Assembly: GCA_036677375.1 (NCBI GenBank)
Contig: JAVBWO010000028.1
Span: 228,852-292,851 of the forward strand
Direction of reading: 5' to 3'
Length of the DNA: 64,000 bases
Source: JAVBWO01 sp036677375
GTDB taxonomy: Bacteria; Bacillota; Dehalobacteriia; UBA4068; UBA4997
The first letter of the stretch is position 1. Each line of letters opens with the position of its first letter. Shown in pieces: positions 63,847-64,000 of this stretch. The position numbers and the translations under genes are program-made. Below the pieces are notes generated by a model. That model saw only the letters and a program-made list of their open reading frames with translations, ran no database searches and was not told the origin of the DNA.

Positions 63847-64000
63847 ATGATTAAAAAAGAATATAAAATAATCTTACATGAAAGCTGGTGCAAAGGGTGC
63901 GGGATCTGTATGGATCTGTGTCCCAGCAAAACGCTTGGGGCCAAGGCGGACGGTACGGTACAGGTAGTATCGCCAGAAACCTGTATTGGCTGCCAAAGCT
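63847..64000 (+). CDS. Ferredoxin subunit (2-oxoacid:ferredoxin oxidoreductase delta-like), 5' part
   Basis: An open frame from ATG 63847 (GGAGGGG 8 bases upstream) runs off the window end. It encodes CKGCGICMDLCPS (first [4Fe-4S] motif) and the beginning of a second (CIGCQS). The spacing and SKTLGAKADGTVQVVSPETC linker resemble the KorD/VorD-type ferredoxin subunit of 2-oxoacid oxidoreductases, so the alpha and beta subunits probably follow. Such an enzyme would oxidise the 2-oxo acids produced by the deaminating enzymes upstream. Confidence 0.85.
   Translation, partial: MIKKEYKIILHESWCKGCGICMDLCPSKTLGAKADGTVQVVSPETCIGCQS

Overview
The window looks like the chromosome of an anaerobic, low to moderate G+C Bacillota (Clostridia or Negativicutes type). 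The evidence is strong GGAGG ribosome binding sites with frequent TTG/GTG starts, 2[4Fe-4S] ferredoxins, a corrinoid methyltransferase set, a double-cubane-type 2-hydroxyacyl-CoA-dehydratase-like reductase, and the start of what looks like a 2-oxoacid:ferredoxin oxidoreductase. No rRNA, tRNA, CRISPR array or intact insertion sequence was seen. The species cannot be named from the sequence alone.

Layout. 1-2.6 kb: end of a zinc/manganese ABC permease, a Fur/Zur-type regulator, and a YcgR/YcgQ-type permease pair. 2.7-7.8 kb: a redox/metal-handling island with a ferredoxin, three small GDGTGP-motif proteins, a DtxR-like regulator, a peptide deformylase, a radical SAM protein, a CGGC-domain protein, a DUF134 regulator and an EamA transporter. 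Two of its promoters carry the same TATGCCC...GGGCATA dyad. 8.0-12.5 kb: a decayed feoA-feoA-feoB locus that keeps three GGTTAG-N6-CTAACC operators and a promoter, followed by an intact pair of ABC half-transporters. 12.9-19.6 kb: a PucR regulator, two adjacent N-acyl-D-amino-acid deacylase homologues (the first has lost nearly all metal ligands) and two multi-membrane proteins (DUF5058 and a partner). 19.7-24.2 kb: an IS3-type remnant, a two-component system and an XRE regulator.

25-39 kb: a DUF3311/sodium-solute symporter pair, an aliphatic amidase-like nitrilase, an M20 peptidase, an AraC regulator with a GH39-like tail, an HD-domain protein, a second PucR regulator, then an M29/NicX-like aminopeptidase, a second M20 peptidase and a CD0519/CD1768-type membrane protein, ending in a second IS3-type remnant. 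39.5-43.7 kb: a double-cubane reductase, a corrinoid protein and two MtaA-like methyltransferases, one frameshifted before its last zinc ligand. 43.9-55.5 kb: a YheO/DauR-like regulator divergent from an operon for RidA, a zinc deacylase, a complete oligopeptide-type ABC importer, a PLP deaminase/desulfhydrase and an ornithine-cyclodeaminase-like enzyme, plus redox proteins. 55.7-64 kb: a CoA-disulfide-reductase-like flavoprotein with a rhodanese tail, a LysR regulator, hydantoinase/oxoprolinase HyuA and HyuB, a second ornithine-cyclodeaminase-like protein, and a ferredoxin cut by the window end.

Read together, most of 12.9-63.6 kb looks like accessory catabolism of peptides, N-acylated or D-configured amino acids and cyclic amides. 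Importers (SSS, DUF5058 pair, Opp/Dpp ABC) sit beside deacylases, amidases, peptidases and deaminating enzymes, each block with its own ligand-type regulator (PucR, AraC, YheO, LysR). Substrates are inferred, not shown.
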